A stretch of 25,378 nucleotides of DNA from Actinomycetes bacterium (GTDB lineage Bacteria; Actinomycetota; Acidimicrobiia; Acidimicrobiales; Bog-793), in assembly GCA_021821585.1 (NCBI GenBank), contig JAKACF010000006.1, positions 1 to 25,378 on the forward strand. Reading direction: 5' to 3'. The position numbers and the translations under genes are program-made. The notes under the pieces are model-generated. The model ran no database searches and was not told the DNA's origin. It saw only the letters and a list, made by a program, of their open reading frames with translations. This document shows, one piece after another, positions 7,763-15,198 of this stretch (position 1 is the first letter of the stretch; every line of letters starts with the position of its first letter).

Positions 7763-8356
7763 GGTCCGCGTCGTGGACCTCGGCGGCGCGATCGTCCCGG
7801 CAGACGATGGCGACGTCGAACTGCAGGACCGCCAGCACCTGACCGATGCCGACCGGGGCCTGCTCGAGGAGCTCCGCCCGACCGGGACCTCTCCAGGCGC
7901 TTCTTCCGCGTGGAGTCCTCCCCCTCCTAGGCATGGTCGCGAGCGGTGTGAGCTGGGAGCGCGCCCGCGACGGGTGGCGCCGCCGCCGCTCCAGCGGGCT
8001 CGCCCCGCTGCGCGAGCCCTGTCGGCAGGCTCGGCGACCTCTCGCTCATCTTGACGGGCGTCTTCCCCGAGAGCCGTCGTCTCTCTGTCGGCGCCCCGCT
8101 CGACCGGCTATGAGTCTCTCGGGCGAGGTGGGGCGCACGGGCCTGTCTCCCGACCGGAGCCTCGTCGATGCGGTCGGCCAGCGTTGGTACGGGCAGGCGG
8201 CCCGCTCCCTCCAGGCGGCCGGCGTCCCGCTCAGGGCGAAAATGACGTCGTCGAGTAGATCGCGACCGCTTCGACGACGCCCGGCGGTGCCTGAACGCCA
8301 CCACCGTGGACCGCTCCCTCTTCGCGCTGCGCGACGAGTGGTCCCAAGCCTGGTAG
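7761..8356 (+). pseudogene. Decayed protein-coding gene broken by several frameshifts
   Basis: No single long frame explains this stretch, but protein-like fragments follow one another in order across frames. They are RVVDLGGAIVPADDGDVEL with LTDADRGLLEELRP (from 7761); DLSRRFFRVESS (about 7885-7920); VGRLGDLSLILTGVFPES ending at a stop near 8113; SLVDAVGQRWYGQAARSL (about 8160-8215); and DRFDDARRCLNATTVDRS to ALRDEWSQAW and TAG 8354-8356. Each frame change fits a small indel. The fragments suggest a soluble helical actinobacterial protein of about 190 aa, but I cannot name the family. Alternatives are sequencing errors in an intact gene, or chance open frames in GC-rich DNA. Confidence 0.5.
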
Positions 8357-8360
8357 CGGC

Positions 8361-9005
8361 TCAGCCTCCGCGGCGCTCGAGCTCCCGCCGCATCGCAGCC
8401 GCCACCGCGCCCCCGCTCGGACCGCCCTCGCGTGCGAGGCCGTCGGCGGCGCCGCGGGCGTCCGCCCTCGAGCGGTTCTGACCGAGCTTCCACTTCGCCT
8501 CGATGCGGGAGATCTCGATCTCGATCCCGACGATTCCCCGGAGCTCGGACTCGATGAACCCTGCCGGCGCGTCGTCGGGGGACCATGGCCTCGCGAGGTG
8601 CTGCTCATGCTGGCGGCTGAGCCGTCGCACGAGCGAGCCAGTCCATCCGGCGTCGTCGTGGACGACGAGCCGGCCGTAGACGTGGGCGACGACGTAGTTC
8701 CACGTGGGCACGACCCGGCCGTCCTCTCGGGCCGAGGGATACCACGACGGGCTGACGTAGGCCTGGGGTCCGTGGACGATCACGAGCGCCTCGCCGTCGG
8801 GAGCAGCCCGCCACTGCGGGTTCGCCCGGGCGAGGTGGCCTTCGAGCCGGCCCTCGTGACCGCCGTGCCGCTCGTAGAGGAACGGGACCATCGAGCTCAT
8901 GAGCTGCCCGCCGCTCGAGGTGACGAGGTCGCAGGCGCCGGCGGATTCGAGGAGCTCGACGACCGCCTCGCGGGAGGGCGGCGCGAAGTGCCGTGGGACG
9001 TACAT
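8361..9005 (-). CDS. PaiB-like FMN-binding protein (putative regulator)
   Basis: Cytoplasmic 214-aa protein of the PaiB/FMN_bind_2 family, a split-barrel flavin-binding fold. Family hallmarks in order: MYVPRHF at the start, LEGHLARANPQW (about 58-69), VIVHGPQAYVSPSWYP, VPTWNYVVAHVYG, and KWKLGQNRS near the C-terminus. Bacillus PaiB is described as a negative regulator of sporulation and protease genes, but most homologues are uncharacterised and may be flavin-dependent enzymes. The start at ATG 9005 has a short GGAG just upstream. It lies downstream of the MarR-DUF488 gene on the same strand, separated by 67 bp that contain a strong hairpin. The last 35 residues (Gly/Ala/Arg-rich) extend past the conserved core. 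Confidence 0.88.
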   Translation of the reverse strand: MYVPRHFAPPSREAVVELLESAGACDLVTSSGGQLMSSMVPFLYERHGGHEGRLEGHLARANPQWRAAPDGEALVIVHGPQAYVSPSWYPSAREDGRVVPTWNYVVAHVYGRLVVHDDAGWTGSLVRRLSRQHEQHLARPWSPDDAPAGFIESELRGIVGIEIEISRIEAKWKLGQNRSRADARGAADGLAREGGPSGGAVAAAMRRELERRGG

Positions 9006-9016
9006 GCTCCACGATC

Positions 9017-9037
9017 GCGCCGGCCGGAGGCCGGCGC
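9017..9037 (-). terminator. Perfect 9-bp hairpin between the MarR-DUF488 and paiB-like genes
   Basis: Arms GCGCCGGCC (9017-9025) and GGCCGGCGC (9029-9037) flank a 3-nt loop. It starts about 36 nt beyond the MarR-DUF488 stop and ends about 11 nt before the paiB-like ATG. It could terminate the upstream gene or act as a stem that limits access to the downstream ribosome binding site. Confidence 0.5.
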
Positions 9038-9072
9038 ACGGGACGCCGCCGGGCGGCCCGACTCGATCGCTC

Positions 9073-9885
9073 CTACCTACCCGCCAGCACCGCCTGGAGG
9101 ACGGCTGCGGCGGAGCGCTCGAGGTCCTTGGTCGCCGTGACGAGCTCGATCTCCTCGGTCGCTGCCCGCGACGCGAGCTCCTCGAGGGCCCGCTTGCCGT
9201 CCTCGGAGTCGAGCTCCTCCCGGTAGCGGCGGGAGAACTCCTCGAAGCGCTCCGGGCGGTGCCCGTACCACCGGCGTAGCTCGCTCGTCGGGGCGACCTC
9301 CCGCATCCACTCCTCGAAGGGCGGTGACTGCTTGGTGATCCCCCGGGGCCACAGCCGGTCGACGAGGATCCGCCGGCGGCCGGGAGAGAGCGAGTCGCCG
9401 TAGACGCGCCCGATCGAGACCGTGATGGCCTCCCGCCCCGCTGAGAGCTCCGGCTCGCCCGGGAAGCCGTGCTGGCGCTGGACGGGGGCGAGTCCCTCCC
9501 ACGCCGCCGGCAGCTCCAGTTGGAGACGGCCGAGCTCCTCGAGATGGAGGGCCGAGAGCGCCTCGAGGCGCCGCTCGGCGTCCGGGGTCAGGTGGAGCCG
9601 GACGACGCGGTGGTCGTTCTCGTCCCGGGAACGACGGACGAGGCCGGCCGCCTCCGCCCGGTCGACGAGGCCGACGGTGCTGTGGTGCTTGAGCAGCAGG
9701 TAGTCGGCCACCTCGCCGATCGTCGGACCGGCCGGGTCGTGGTGTCCGCGGATGGCGAGCAGCAGCTGGTGCTGGGCGGGCGTGAGGCCGGCCGCCTGAG
9801 CCTGCTGGGCGCTCCAGCGCTCGAAGAGCCTGAGGCCCGTCCTCAGGGCGAGCAGCCTGGCATAGGCGGAGTCAGGCAACGTCAT
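9073..9885 (-). CDS. MarR-family regulator fused to a DUF488 domain
   Basis: A 270-aa two-domain protein. Residues about 10-125 are a MarR-type winged helix: LTPAQHQLLLAIRGH, then TIGEVADYLLLKHHSTVGLV as the recognition region, then the wing LVRRSRDENDHRVVRLHLT. After a short linker, residues about 155-268 match DUF488: RVYGDSLSPGRRRILVDRLW, PRGITKQ, APTSELRRWYGHRPERFEEF, SRRYREEL. No stop or frameshift separates them and the frame is continuous. DUF488 has no settled biochemical role, so it may act as a sensor or effector domain for the regulator. The gene is divergent from the ClC gene across 70 bp and is a good candidate to control it and itself. The start at ATG 9885 has no clear Shine-Dalgarno but a TAGCAT box 9 nt upstream, as in leaderless mRNAs. 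Confidence 0.88.
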   Translation of the reverse strand: MTLPDSAYARLLALRTGLRLFERWSAQQAQAAGLTPAQHQLLLAIRGHHDPAGPTIGEVADYLLLKHHSTVGLVDRAEAAGLVRRSRDENDHRVVRLHLTPDAERRLEALSALHLEELGRLQLELPAAWEGLAPVQRQHGFPGEPELSAGREAITVSIGRVYGDSLSPGRRRILVDRLWPRGITKQSPPFEEWMREVAPTSELRRWYGHRPERFEEFSRRYREELDSEDGKRALEELASRAATEEIELVTATKDLERSAAAVLQAVLAGR

Positions 9886-9955
9886 CGTAACAAGATGCTA
9901 GCGCGAAACGATACCATCGCGACACGATGAATAACTCTCCCTCTTCCACCTGCCC
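9886..9955. promoter_or_regulatory. Divergent promoter region with likely MarR operator
   Basis: This 70-bp gap separates the MarR-DUF488 start from the ClC start. On the minus strand, TAGCAT (9895-9900) is 9 nt before ATG 9885. On the plus strand, TACCAT (9912-9917) is 9 nt before an ATG at 9927. Both fit leaderless actinobacterial promoters with a TANNNT -10 element. An inverted repeat CGAT-ACC-ATCG (9909-9919) overlaps the plus-strand -10 and is a candidate MarR site. The -35 regions are weak. Confidence 0.5.
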
Positions 9956-9959
9956 GTGA
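9927..9959 (+). CDS. Possible 10-aa leader peptide ahead of the ClC gene
   Basis: The ORF MNNSPSSTCP starts at ATG 9927, nine bases after a TACCAT -10 box. It stops in a TGA that overlaps the GTG start of the ClC gene (GTGA, 9956-9959). The ClC start has no visible Shine-Dalgarno, so translation of this leader could deliver ribosomes to it. It is very short and may be chance. Confidence 0.3.
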   Translation: MNNSPSSTCP

Positions 9960-11965
9960 CGCCTCGCCCCGGTACCGCCCCCGACGGCGGCACGCCACTC
10001 GACCGGAGCCAGGTCGACGGTGCTCCCCGGCCGCCTGCCGAGGGCGACGACTCGACCTACCTCGGGACCGACCTCCGCCCGAAGGTGACCTCGGAACGGG
10101 ACCTCGGTGACTTCACGACGAGCCCGCGGCTCTTGCGCCTCGTCCCTGTCGCCCTCGCCGTCGGGGCGCTCGGCGCCGGCGTCTCGCTGGCGCTCCTCGC
10201 CATGATCGGGTTCTTCACCAACCTCGCCTACTACGGACGCCTGGGCTACCACCTCGTCTCCCCGAACGGCACCACCCTCGGCGCGATCGCCATCGTCATC
10301 CCGGTCGGCGGCGGCCTCATCGTGGGGCTCATGGCCCGGTACGGCTCCGAGCAGATCAGGGGACACGGCATCCCCGAGGCGATGGAGAACATCCTCATCA
10401 ACGGGAGCCGCGTCCAGCCGCGGCTCGCCATCTTGAAGCCGATCTCGAGCGCCGTCAGCATCGGCACGGGGGGCCCCTTCGGCGCCGAGGGCCCGATCAT
10501 CCTCACCGGCGGCGCCGTCGGGTCGATCGTGGGGCAGTTCCTCCGCCTGACGGCCGCCCAGCGTCGGGCGCTGCTCGTCGCCGGCGCGGCGGCCGGCATG
10601 AGCGCCGTCTTCGGCACGCCGGTGGCGGCCACCCTGTTCGGAGTCGAGCTCCTCGCATTCGAGTTCAAGCCCCGCTCGATGGTGCTCATCGGCCTCGCCG
10701 CCGCCACGGCGGACGGGATCAGGATGGCGATGGCGAGCGCCGGCCTCGTTGCCCCGCAGCCGCTCTTCCCGGTGCCGGGCCATCCGCCGCTCGGCGGCAT
10801 CGTCCTCGTCGGCGCCGCCGTCGTCGGCCTCGCGACCGGGGCGGGCGCCTGGGTGATGACCCAGGCCGTCTACGGCTGCGAGGACCTGTTCAAGAAGCTG
10901 GGCGGCCGGATCCACTGGATGTGGTGGCCCATGATCGGTGGCCTGCTGATCGGCCTCGGGGGCCTCGTCGACCCCCGCGCGCTCGGGGTCGGCTACAACA
11001 CGATCCATCTCGAGCTCCTCGGCCGGTTCGGGGTGGACGCCCTGCTGGTCCTCGCTCTCGTGAAGATGGTCATCTGGGCGGGCAGCCTCGGCAGCGGGAC
11101 GAGCGGCGGCATCCTCGCTCCGATCCTCATGATGGGGGCGGCTCTCGGCGGCGTGCTCGGCCACGTGCTGCCGGGGGCCTCCCCGGGGGTCTTCGCCCTG
11201 ATCGGCATGGCAGGCTCGCTCGGCGGGGTGACGCGGTCGCCCTTCACGGCGATCGTCTTCGCCTTCGAGCTGACCCACGACGCCAACAGCCTCCTCGCCC
11301 TGCTCGTGGCGGCAACGATCTCCCATCTCGTGAGCGTCCTCGTCCTCAAGCGCTCGATCCTCACCGAGAAGGTCGCGAGACGCGGCTTCCACGTCATGCG
11401 CGAGTACGCCGTCGACCCGCTCGAGGCCACCTTCGTGAGGGAGGTGATGGACACCGACGTGTACACCGTGGAGCCCGGGCTGTCCCTCGCCGAGCTGCAC
11501 GGCGCTCTCCCCGAGGGCTCGCCGGAACGCCGCCAGCGGCTCTACCCGGTGCTCGACTCCAAGGGCCGTGTCGTCGGCGTCCTGCCCTGGTCGAGGGTGC
11601 TCGCCGGGCGCAGCGACGGGTCGACCGTGAGGGCGCAGATGGTGGGCTCGTTCACCGTCGCCCACCCCGACGAGATCCTCCGCACCGTCGCCGACCGGAT
11701 GGCGGCCCTCGGGCTCGGCGCCGTCCCCGTCGTCGACCGGGCCGACCCCACCCGCCTCGAGGGGCTCGTGACCCAGTTCGACCTGCTCGAGGCTCGTCAG
11801 AAGCTCCTCGAGGAGGAGCGGCGCGCCGAGCGCGTGCTCACCCTGCGGCGCGTCCGCTCGGGGCCTCTCGGAGGGGTCCCGTCGACGACCCGGAGCCCTG
11901 CTCAAGATGGGACGTGCCCGGATCCGGCGGAGGCGACGGACGGAGCCGGCGACACCGGGAGCTGA
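9956..11965 (+). CDS. ClC-family chloride channel/transporter with two C-terminal CBS domains
   Basis: Membrane anion channel or Cl-/H+ antiporter of 669 aa. The first 55 residues are a polar tail. The ClC core (about 60-465) carries the selectivity segments GHGIPEA (136-142), TGGPFGAEGP (171-180) with the gating-position Glu178, and GTSGGILAPIL. The first motif has His where the classical motif has Ser (GSGIP). Two CBS domains follow at about 478-535 (VREVMDTDVYTVEPG) and 545-600 (GSFTVAHPDEILRT...GAVPVV); these usually bind adenine nucleotides and tune gating. A charged helix and a low-complexity tail finish the protein. The start is taken as GTG 9956, without a clear Shine-Dalgarno. A role in acid stress or ion balance is inference. 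Confidence 0.9.
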   Translation: MTPRPGTAPDGGTPLDRSQVDGAPRPPAEGDDSTYLGTDLRPKVTSERDLGDFTTSPRLLRLVPVALAVGALGAGVSLALLAMIGFFTNLAYYGRLGYHLVSPNGTTLGAIAIVIPVGGGLIVGLMARYGSEQIRGHGIPEAMENILINGSRVQPRLAILKPISSAVSIGTGGPFGAEGPIILTGGAVGSIVGQFLRLTAAQRRALLVAGAAAGMSAVFGTPVAATLFGVELLAFEFKPRSMVLIGLAAATADGIRMAMASAGLVAPQPLFPVPGHPPLGGIVLVGAAVVGLATGAGAWVMTQAVYGCEDLFKKLGGRIHWMWWPMIGGLLIGLGGLVDPRALGVGYNTIHLELLGRFGVDALLVLALVKMVIWAGSLGSGTSGGILAPILMMGAALGGVLGHVLPGASPGVFALIGMAGSLGGVTRSPFTAIVFAFELTHDANSLLALLVAATISHLVSVLVLKRSILTEKVARRGFHVMREYAVDPLEATFVREVMDTDVYTVEPGLSLAELHGALPEGSPERRQRLYPVLDSKGRVVGVLPWSRVLAGRSDGSTVRAQMVGSFTVAHPDEILRTVADRMAALGLGAVPVVDRADPTRLEGLVTQFDLLEARQKLLEEERRAERVLTLRRVRSGPLGGVPSTTRSPAQDGTCPDPAEATDGAGDTGS

Positions 11966-11972
11966 TCAGCTC
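11959..11972. terminator. 14-bp palindrome holding both convergent stop codons
   Basis: GAGCTGATCAGCTC is a perfect palindrome. The ClC stop TGA (11963-11965) and the opposite-strand gene's stop (11966-11968) abut inside it. It may help end transcription from both sides, but it has no loop and could be fortuitous. Confidence 0.3.
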
Positions 11973-12337
11973 GCCCCCGGGACCGGCTCCTCGGCGTGCC
12001 GCTCGGAGCCGCGCACGAGCGAGGGGTACAGGCCCGAGTCGAAGGCGGCGACGAAGAGCCGCACGGTCTCGGGCAACTTCACGATGGTCCAGCGCGCCGG
12101 GCTCCGCCGCGTGACGACGACCACTCTGCGGAAGACCTCGATCCGCTCGACGCGGCGCTCGGCTCCGACGATGGCCGAGAGGAAGCCGGCGATGACGCAG
12201 CTTCCCGGGTCCCGCTGCGCCCCTGTGATGCCGAGGGTGGCGAGCGAGCCTGCGACCGACGACGGACTGTTCCCGAGGGACTCGAGCAGCGCCCTGGTCT
12301 CGTGCCTGAGCGACCGGCTGGCGAAGGAGTGACTCAT
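11966..12337 (-). CDS. Conserved-looking 123-aa protein of unknown function
   Basis: Small soluble protein that I do not recognise. It starts MSHSFASRSLRHETRALLES and continues with a Gly/Ser/Ala segment (SLATLGITGAQRDPGS) and a short hydrophobic stretch (CVIAGFLSAIVGAE). A basic strand-rich part follows (EVFRRVVVVTRRSPARWTIV), then an end rich in charged residues. ATG 12337 is chosen over the longer reading to 12478 because GGAGGTGG lies about 5 nt upstream. The earlier part lies in the promoter region shared with the divergent dehydrogenase. It is convergent with, and directly abuts, the ClC gene. No catalytic motif is visible. Confidence 0.7.
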   Translation of the reverse strand: MSHSFASRSLRHETRALLESLGNSPSSVAGSLATLGITGAQRDPGSCVIAGFLSAIVGAERRVERIEVFRRVVVVTRRSPARWTIVKLPETVRLFVAAFDSGLYPSLVRGSERHAEEPVPGAS

Positions 12338-12563
12338 GGCTCCACCTCCCTCCCCCGAGGCGACGGACGGCACTGCGGCATGGACGACCGGCCGGAACCC
12401 GGAGGTACATCGTATTGCGATTATCTCTCGCGAACTTGAATACCCTCCGGGAGGGGCCGCAAACAGGGACATCGCCACTTGACCGGCCCTCCGGCCGACG
12501 CCGTGACGCCTGAGATGGCTCTTGCCCGCCCCCGGTGGGATGATCCTTCTCGAGGAGGACGTG
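12338..12563. promoter_or_regulatory. Divergent promoter region with perfect inverted repeat
   Basis: A 226-bp gap between divergent genes, more AT-rich than its surroundings around 12405-12445. It contains the inverted repeat CCCTCC-G-GGAGGG (12443-12455), a candidate operator for one or both genes. On the minus strand GATAAT, within AGAGATAATCGC, could serve as a -10. The dehydrogenase Shine-Dalgarno GAGGAGG is at about 12552-12558. Confidence 0.4.
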
Positions 12564-14360
12564 ATGCTGCCCGACTACGCCGAGTACGGCCAGGCTATCG
12601 GTCTCGACTGGTACGCCGTCGACCCCAACCTCCGCTTCCTGCTCGACAAGACGCTCCCCGAGGAGGAGGACCGGCTCCTCGCCGAGGAGGTCGTCTCCGA
12701 GTACGGCGCCCTCGTCGGGAGGCGGATCGCCCCACGGGCCGAGGTGACCGACCGGCACGGGCCCGTCCTCGAGCGCTACGACGCATGGGGAGCCGACGCG
12801 GGCCGGGTCGTCCACCACCCGGGCTGGCTCGAGAACAAGGCCGATCTGGTCCGTGCCGGCTTCGCCGGCGGCCTCGAGGCCAAGGTCGGCCGTCCCGTCC
12901 CGGCGGTCGTGACGGCGGCCACCTCCTACCTCGTCTCCCAGGCAGAGACGGCCGCCTACTGCGCGCTCGGGATGACGAGCGGGGCGGCCGACATCGTCGA
13001 GCGCTACGCCCCCGGGCAGGTCCGCGACGCCCTCCTCGCCCGGCTCACCTCGCTCGACCCGGAGCACTCCTTCGAAGGCGGGATGTTCCTCACCGAGCGC
13101 CAGGGCGGGAGCGACGTCGGGGCGAACACGACGCGCGCCATGCAGGACGGCTCGGAGTGGCGGCTGTTCGGCGAGAAGCACTTCTGCTCGAACGTCGACG
13201 CGGACGTGTTCATCGTCCTGGCACGCCCCGACGGCGCCCCGGCCGGCAGCCGGGGGCTCGCCACCTTCATCGTGCCGAGGCACCTCGACGACGGCAGCCC
13301 GAACGGCTTCACCGTGAAGCGGCTGAAGCCGAAGCTCGGGACCGTCGGCGTCCCGACCGCCGAGGTGACCCTCGAGGGCTCGCTCGCCTTCCTCGCCGGC
13401 TCGGTCCCGGCCTCCGACGGGACGGCGCCTCCGCTCGACGCGGCGAGGGACGGCAAGGGGATCAACCGGATGATGGAGATGGTGAACGGCAGCCGGTTCG
13501 GTGTGGCGCTCATGAGCCTCGGGATCCACCGCCGCTCCTTCCTCGAGGCGGCGATCTACGCTGCCCACCGGGAGCAGTTCGGCAAGCGGATCGACGCCTA
13601 CCCGCTCGTCCGGGAGACCCTCGTCGACCTGCTCGTCGACCTCGAGGCCGGCCTCGCCCTCTCCTTCGAGTGCGCGGCGGCCACCCGGTCGGCCCCCTCG
13701 GCGGAGGAGGGTGCGCTGCTCCGGCGGATCGCCATCCCGCTCTCGAAGATCCGCTCCTGCCGCATCGGCCTCGAGTCGACGATCCAGGCCCTCGAGGTGC
13801 TCGGGGGCAACGGGTACATGAACGACTGGCCGCTCGCCAGGCAGCTTCGCGACGCCCAGTGCCACACGATCTGGGAAGGCACCGAGAACATCTGCGCCAT
13901 CGACGTCCGCCGGGCGATGCGGTCCTCTGGGGCCGAGCAGGCGGTGCTGCGCCGTGTCGACCGGGCGCTCGAGGCGGCCGCCCCGGCCGGACGGCTCCTC
14001 GAGGCCCCCTCCTCGGCGGTTCGGACCGCCCGGGAGCAGCTCGTGGAGGCGATCGCCTACCTCCAGTCGGTCCCGGAGGACCTCGCCCTGCTGCAGCTGC
14101 GCCGCTTCTCCTACCTGATGGCGGACACCCTCGAGGCGGCCCTGCTCTGCGAGGAGGCGGCCTTCGACCTCGACCGTTCGGGCAACGCCCGCAAGGCGGC
14201 GATCGCCCGACGGTTCACGGCCCGACGCCTCGACTCACGACCGCTGCGGGGCATCACCGACCCCGACCGCACCGTGCTCGACCTCTTCGAACCGATCGTC
14301 CGCTACGGCGAGATCGAGCCGTCCGCCCTGCTCGCGAGCGCCGGGACCGCACGCGCCTGA
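12564..14360 (+). CDS. AidB-like acyl-CoA dehydrogenase
   Basis: Flavoprotein of 598 aa, far longer than the usual 380-400 aa acyl-CoA dehydrogenase and of the size seen in AidB-like enzymes. Diagnostic motifs: FLTERQGGSDVGANTTRAM, GEKHFCSN, a beta domain with LKPKLGTVGVPTAEVTLEGS, then HREQFGKRID, LEVLGGNGYMNDWPLARQLR and TIWEGTENICAIDV with the possible catalytic Glu438. The C-terminal 150 residues form an extra helical region, as in AidB, where it takes part in oligomer or DNA contacts. E. coli AidB is part of the alkylation response, but many homologues are likely metabolic. The start at ATG 12564 is supported by GAGGAGG about 6 nt upstream. Confidence 0.88.
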   Translation: MLPDYAEYGQAIGLDWYAVDPNLRFLLDKTLPEEEDRLLAEEVVSEYGALVGRRIAPRAEVTDRHGPVLERYDAWGADAGRVVHHPGWLENKADLVRAGFAGGLEAKVGRPVPAVVTAATSYLVSQAETAAYCALGMTSGAADIVERYAPGQVRDALLARLTSLDPEHSFEGGMFLTERQGGSDVGANTTRAMQDGSEWRLFGEKHFCSNVDADVFIVLARPDGAPAGSRGLATFIVPRHLDDGSPNGFTVKRLKPKLGTVGVPTAEVTLEGSLAFLAGSVPASDGTAPPLDAARDGKGINRMMEMVNGSRFGVALMSLGIHRRSFLEAAIYAAHREQFGKRIDAYPLVRETLVDLLVDLEAGLALSFECAAATRSAPSAEEGALLRRIAIPLSKIRSCRIGLESTIQALEVLGGNGYMNDWPLARQLRDAQCHTIWEGTENICAIDVRRAMRSSGAEQAVLRRVDRALEAAAPAGRLLEAPSSAVRTAREQLVEAIAYLQSVPEDLALLQLRRFSYLMADTLEAALLCEEAAFDLDRSGNARKAAIARRFTARRLDSRPLRGITDPDRTVLDLFEPIVRYGEIEPSALLASAGTARA

Positions 14361-14373
14361 GGGGCGCAGGCGG

Positions 14374-14865
14374 TCAGTGCAGCCGGACGAAGAAGAGGGC
14401 GAAGGGGATGACGGCGACGAGGATCGCGAGCGGCGCGAGCGGCTCGCGCCGGCGCAGGGCGCGGACCGCGACGAGGGCCGGCACGAAGCCGAGGATGAGG
14501 AAGTGCACGACGAAGGCGATGGCGACGTAGGCGAGGGCGAGCCCGATGGCGCTGAGCGAGACGGCGTTGCGGTAGCGGAAGGCACCGACGGCGCGCCTCG
14601 TCCCGAGGCGGAGTCGCCTCCCGGCCGGCTGCCCGACGCTCGCCGGCACCGGTGGTACCGCCCCCTCGGACCGGGCGAGCCAGGGGGCCGAGACGCCCTT
14701 GGTGGCCACCTGGCCGGCGGAGGGCACGAAGACGCTCGGGCCCACCTCGGCGCCGGTGGGCCCGTCGTCGCGCACGTGCGGGGTCCAGCCCTTCCCGTCC
14801 CACCACCGGAGCGACGAGGCGCCGGAGGGGTCCGGGTACCAACCGGCAGGCGGGAGCGCGCTCAC
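14374..14865 (-). CDS. DUF2510-domain membrane protein
   Basis: 163-aa protein. The N-terminus carries a DUF2510 motif, PAGWYPDPSGASSLRWWDGK followed by GWTPHV, common in actinobacterial membrane proteins. A disordered Pro/Ala/Gly stretch leads to two hydrophobic segments, about 108-130 (AIGLALAYVAIAFVVHFLIL) and about 143-161 (LAPLAILVAVIPFALFFVRL), with basic residues between them. The start is set at GTG 14865, just before DUF2510 and 20 nt after the DUF2630 stop, so the two are probably cotranscribed. The GGAGGG lies unusually close to this GTG, so the exact start is uncertain. The function is unknown. Confidence 0.75.
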   Translation of the reverse strand: MSALPPAGWYPDPSGASSLRWWDGKGWTPHVRDDGPTGAEVGPSVFVPSAGQVATKGVSAPWLARSEGAVPPVPASVGQPAGRRLRLGTRRAVGAFRYRNAVSLSAIGLALAYVAIAFVVHFLILGFVPALVAVRALRRREPLAPLAILVAVIPFALFFVRLH

Positions 14866-14885
14866 CCCTCCATTGTCGCAGACGG

Positions 14886-15131
14886 CTACTGCTCGTAGCC
14901 CTCGACGATCTCCGGGGAGCGCTCGTGCACCTCGTCGGGATCGAGCCCGACCTCCTCGCGGGCTCGTCGCTGACGGATGAGGTCCCACAGCTGATCGATC
15001 CTCACCTGGATCTCCGCCAGGCGCTCGCGGTCCTCGGGACCGAGGGGGCGGCCGGTGCCGGCCTTGAGGCGCAGGGCACGTTCCTCGCCGGCGAGCTCGT
15101 CGACCTGGCGCACGAGGTCGTGGTCGTCCAT
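14886..15131 (-). CDS. DUF2630 family protein
   Basis: 81-aa, highly charged, probably two-helix soluble protein. The opening MDDHDLVRQVDELAGEE, the central RIDQLWDLIRQRRAREE and the ending HERSPEIVEGYEQ are typical of the actinobacterial DUF2630 family. No function is known. ATG 15131 has a strong GGAGGTGA about 5 nt upstream. It sits between kynA (67 nt upstream) and the DUF2510 gene. Confidence 0.88.
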   Translation of the reverse strand: MDDHDLVRQVDELAGEERALRLKAGTGRPLGPEDRERLAEIQVRIDQLWDLIRQRRAREEVGLDPDEVHERSPEIVEGYEQ

Positions 15132-15198
15132 GTGGTCACCTCCCGTCGACTGGACTCCAGTATCGCGGCGCTGTCGAGACGCGGCGGCCGCGGCCTTC

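Noticed and set aside
9872..11905. A 677-codon minus-strand frame opposite the ClC gene
   Set aside because: Antisense shadow: no recognisable domains, and the ClC frame has all its family motifs.
12443..12456. Second CsoR operator, because ATACCC precedes a G-rich half
   Set aside because: The half-site spacing and right half (GAGGGGCC) differ from the box at 2077-2093. The symmetric reading CCCTCC-G-GGAGGG is better and not CsoR-like.
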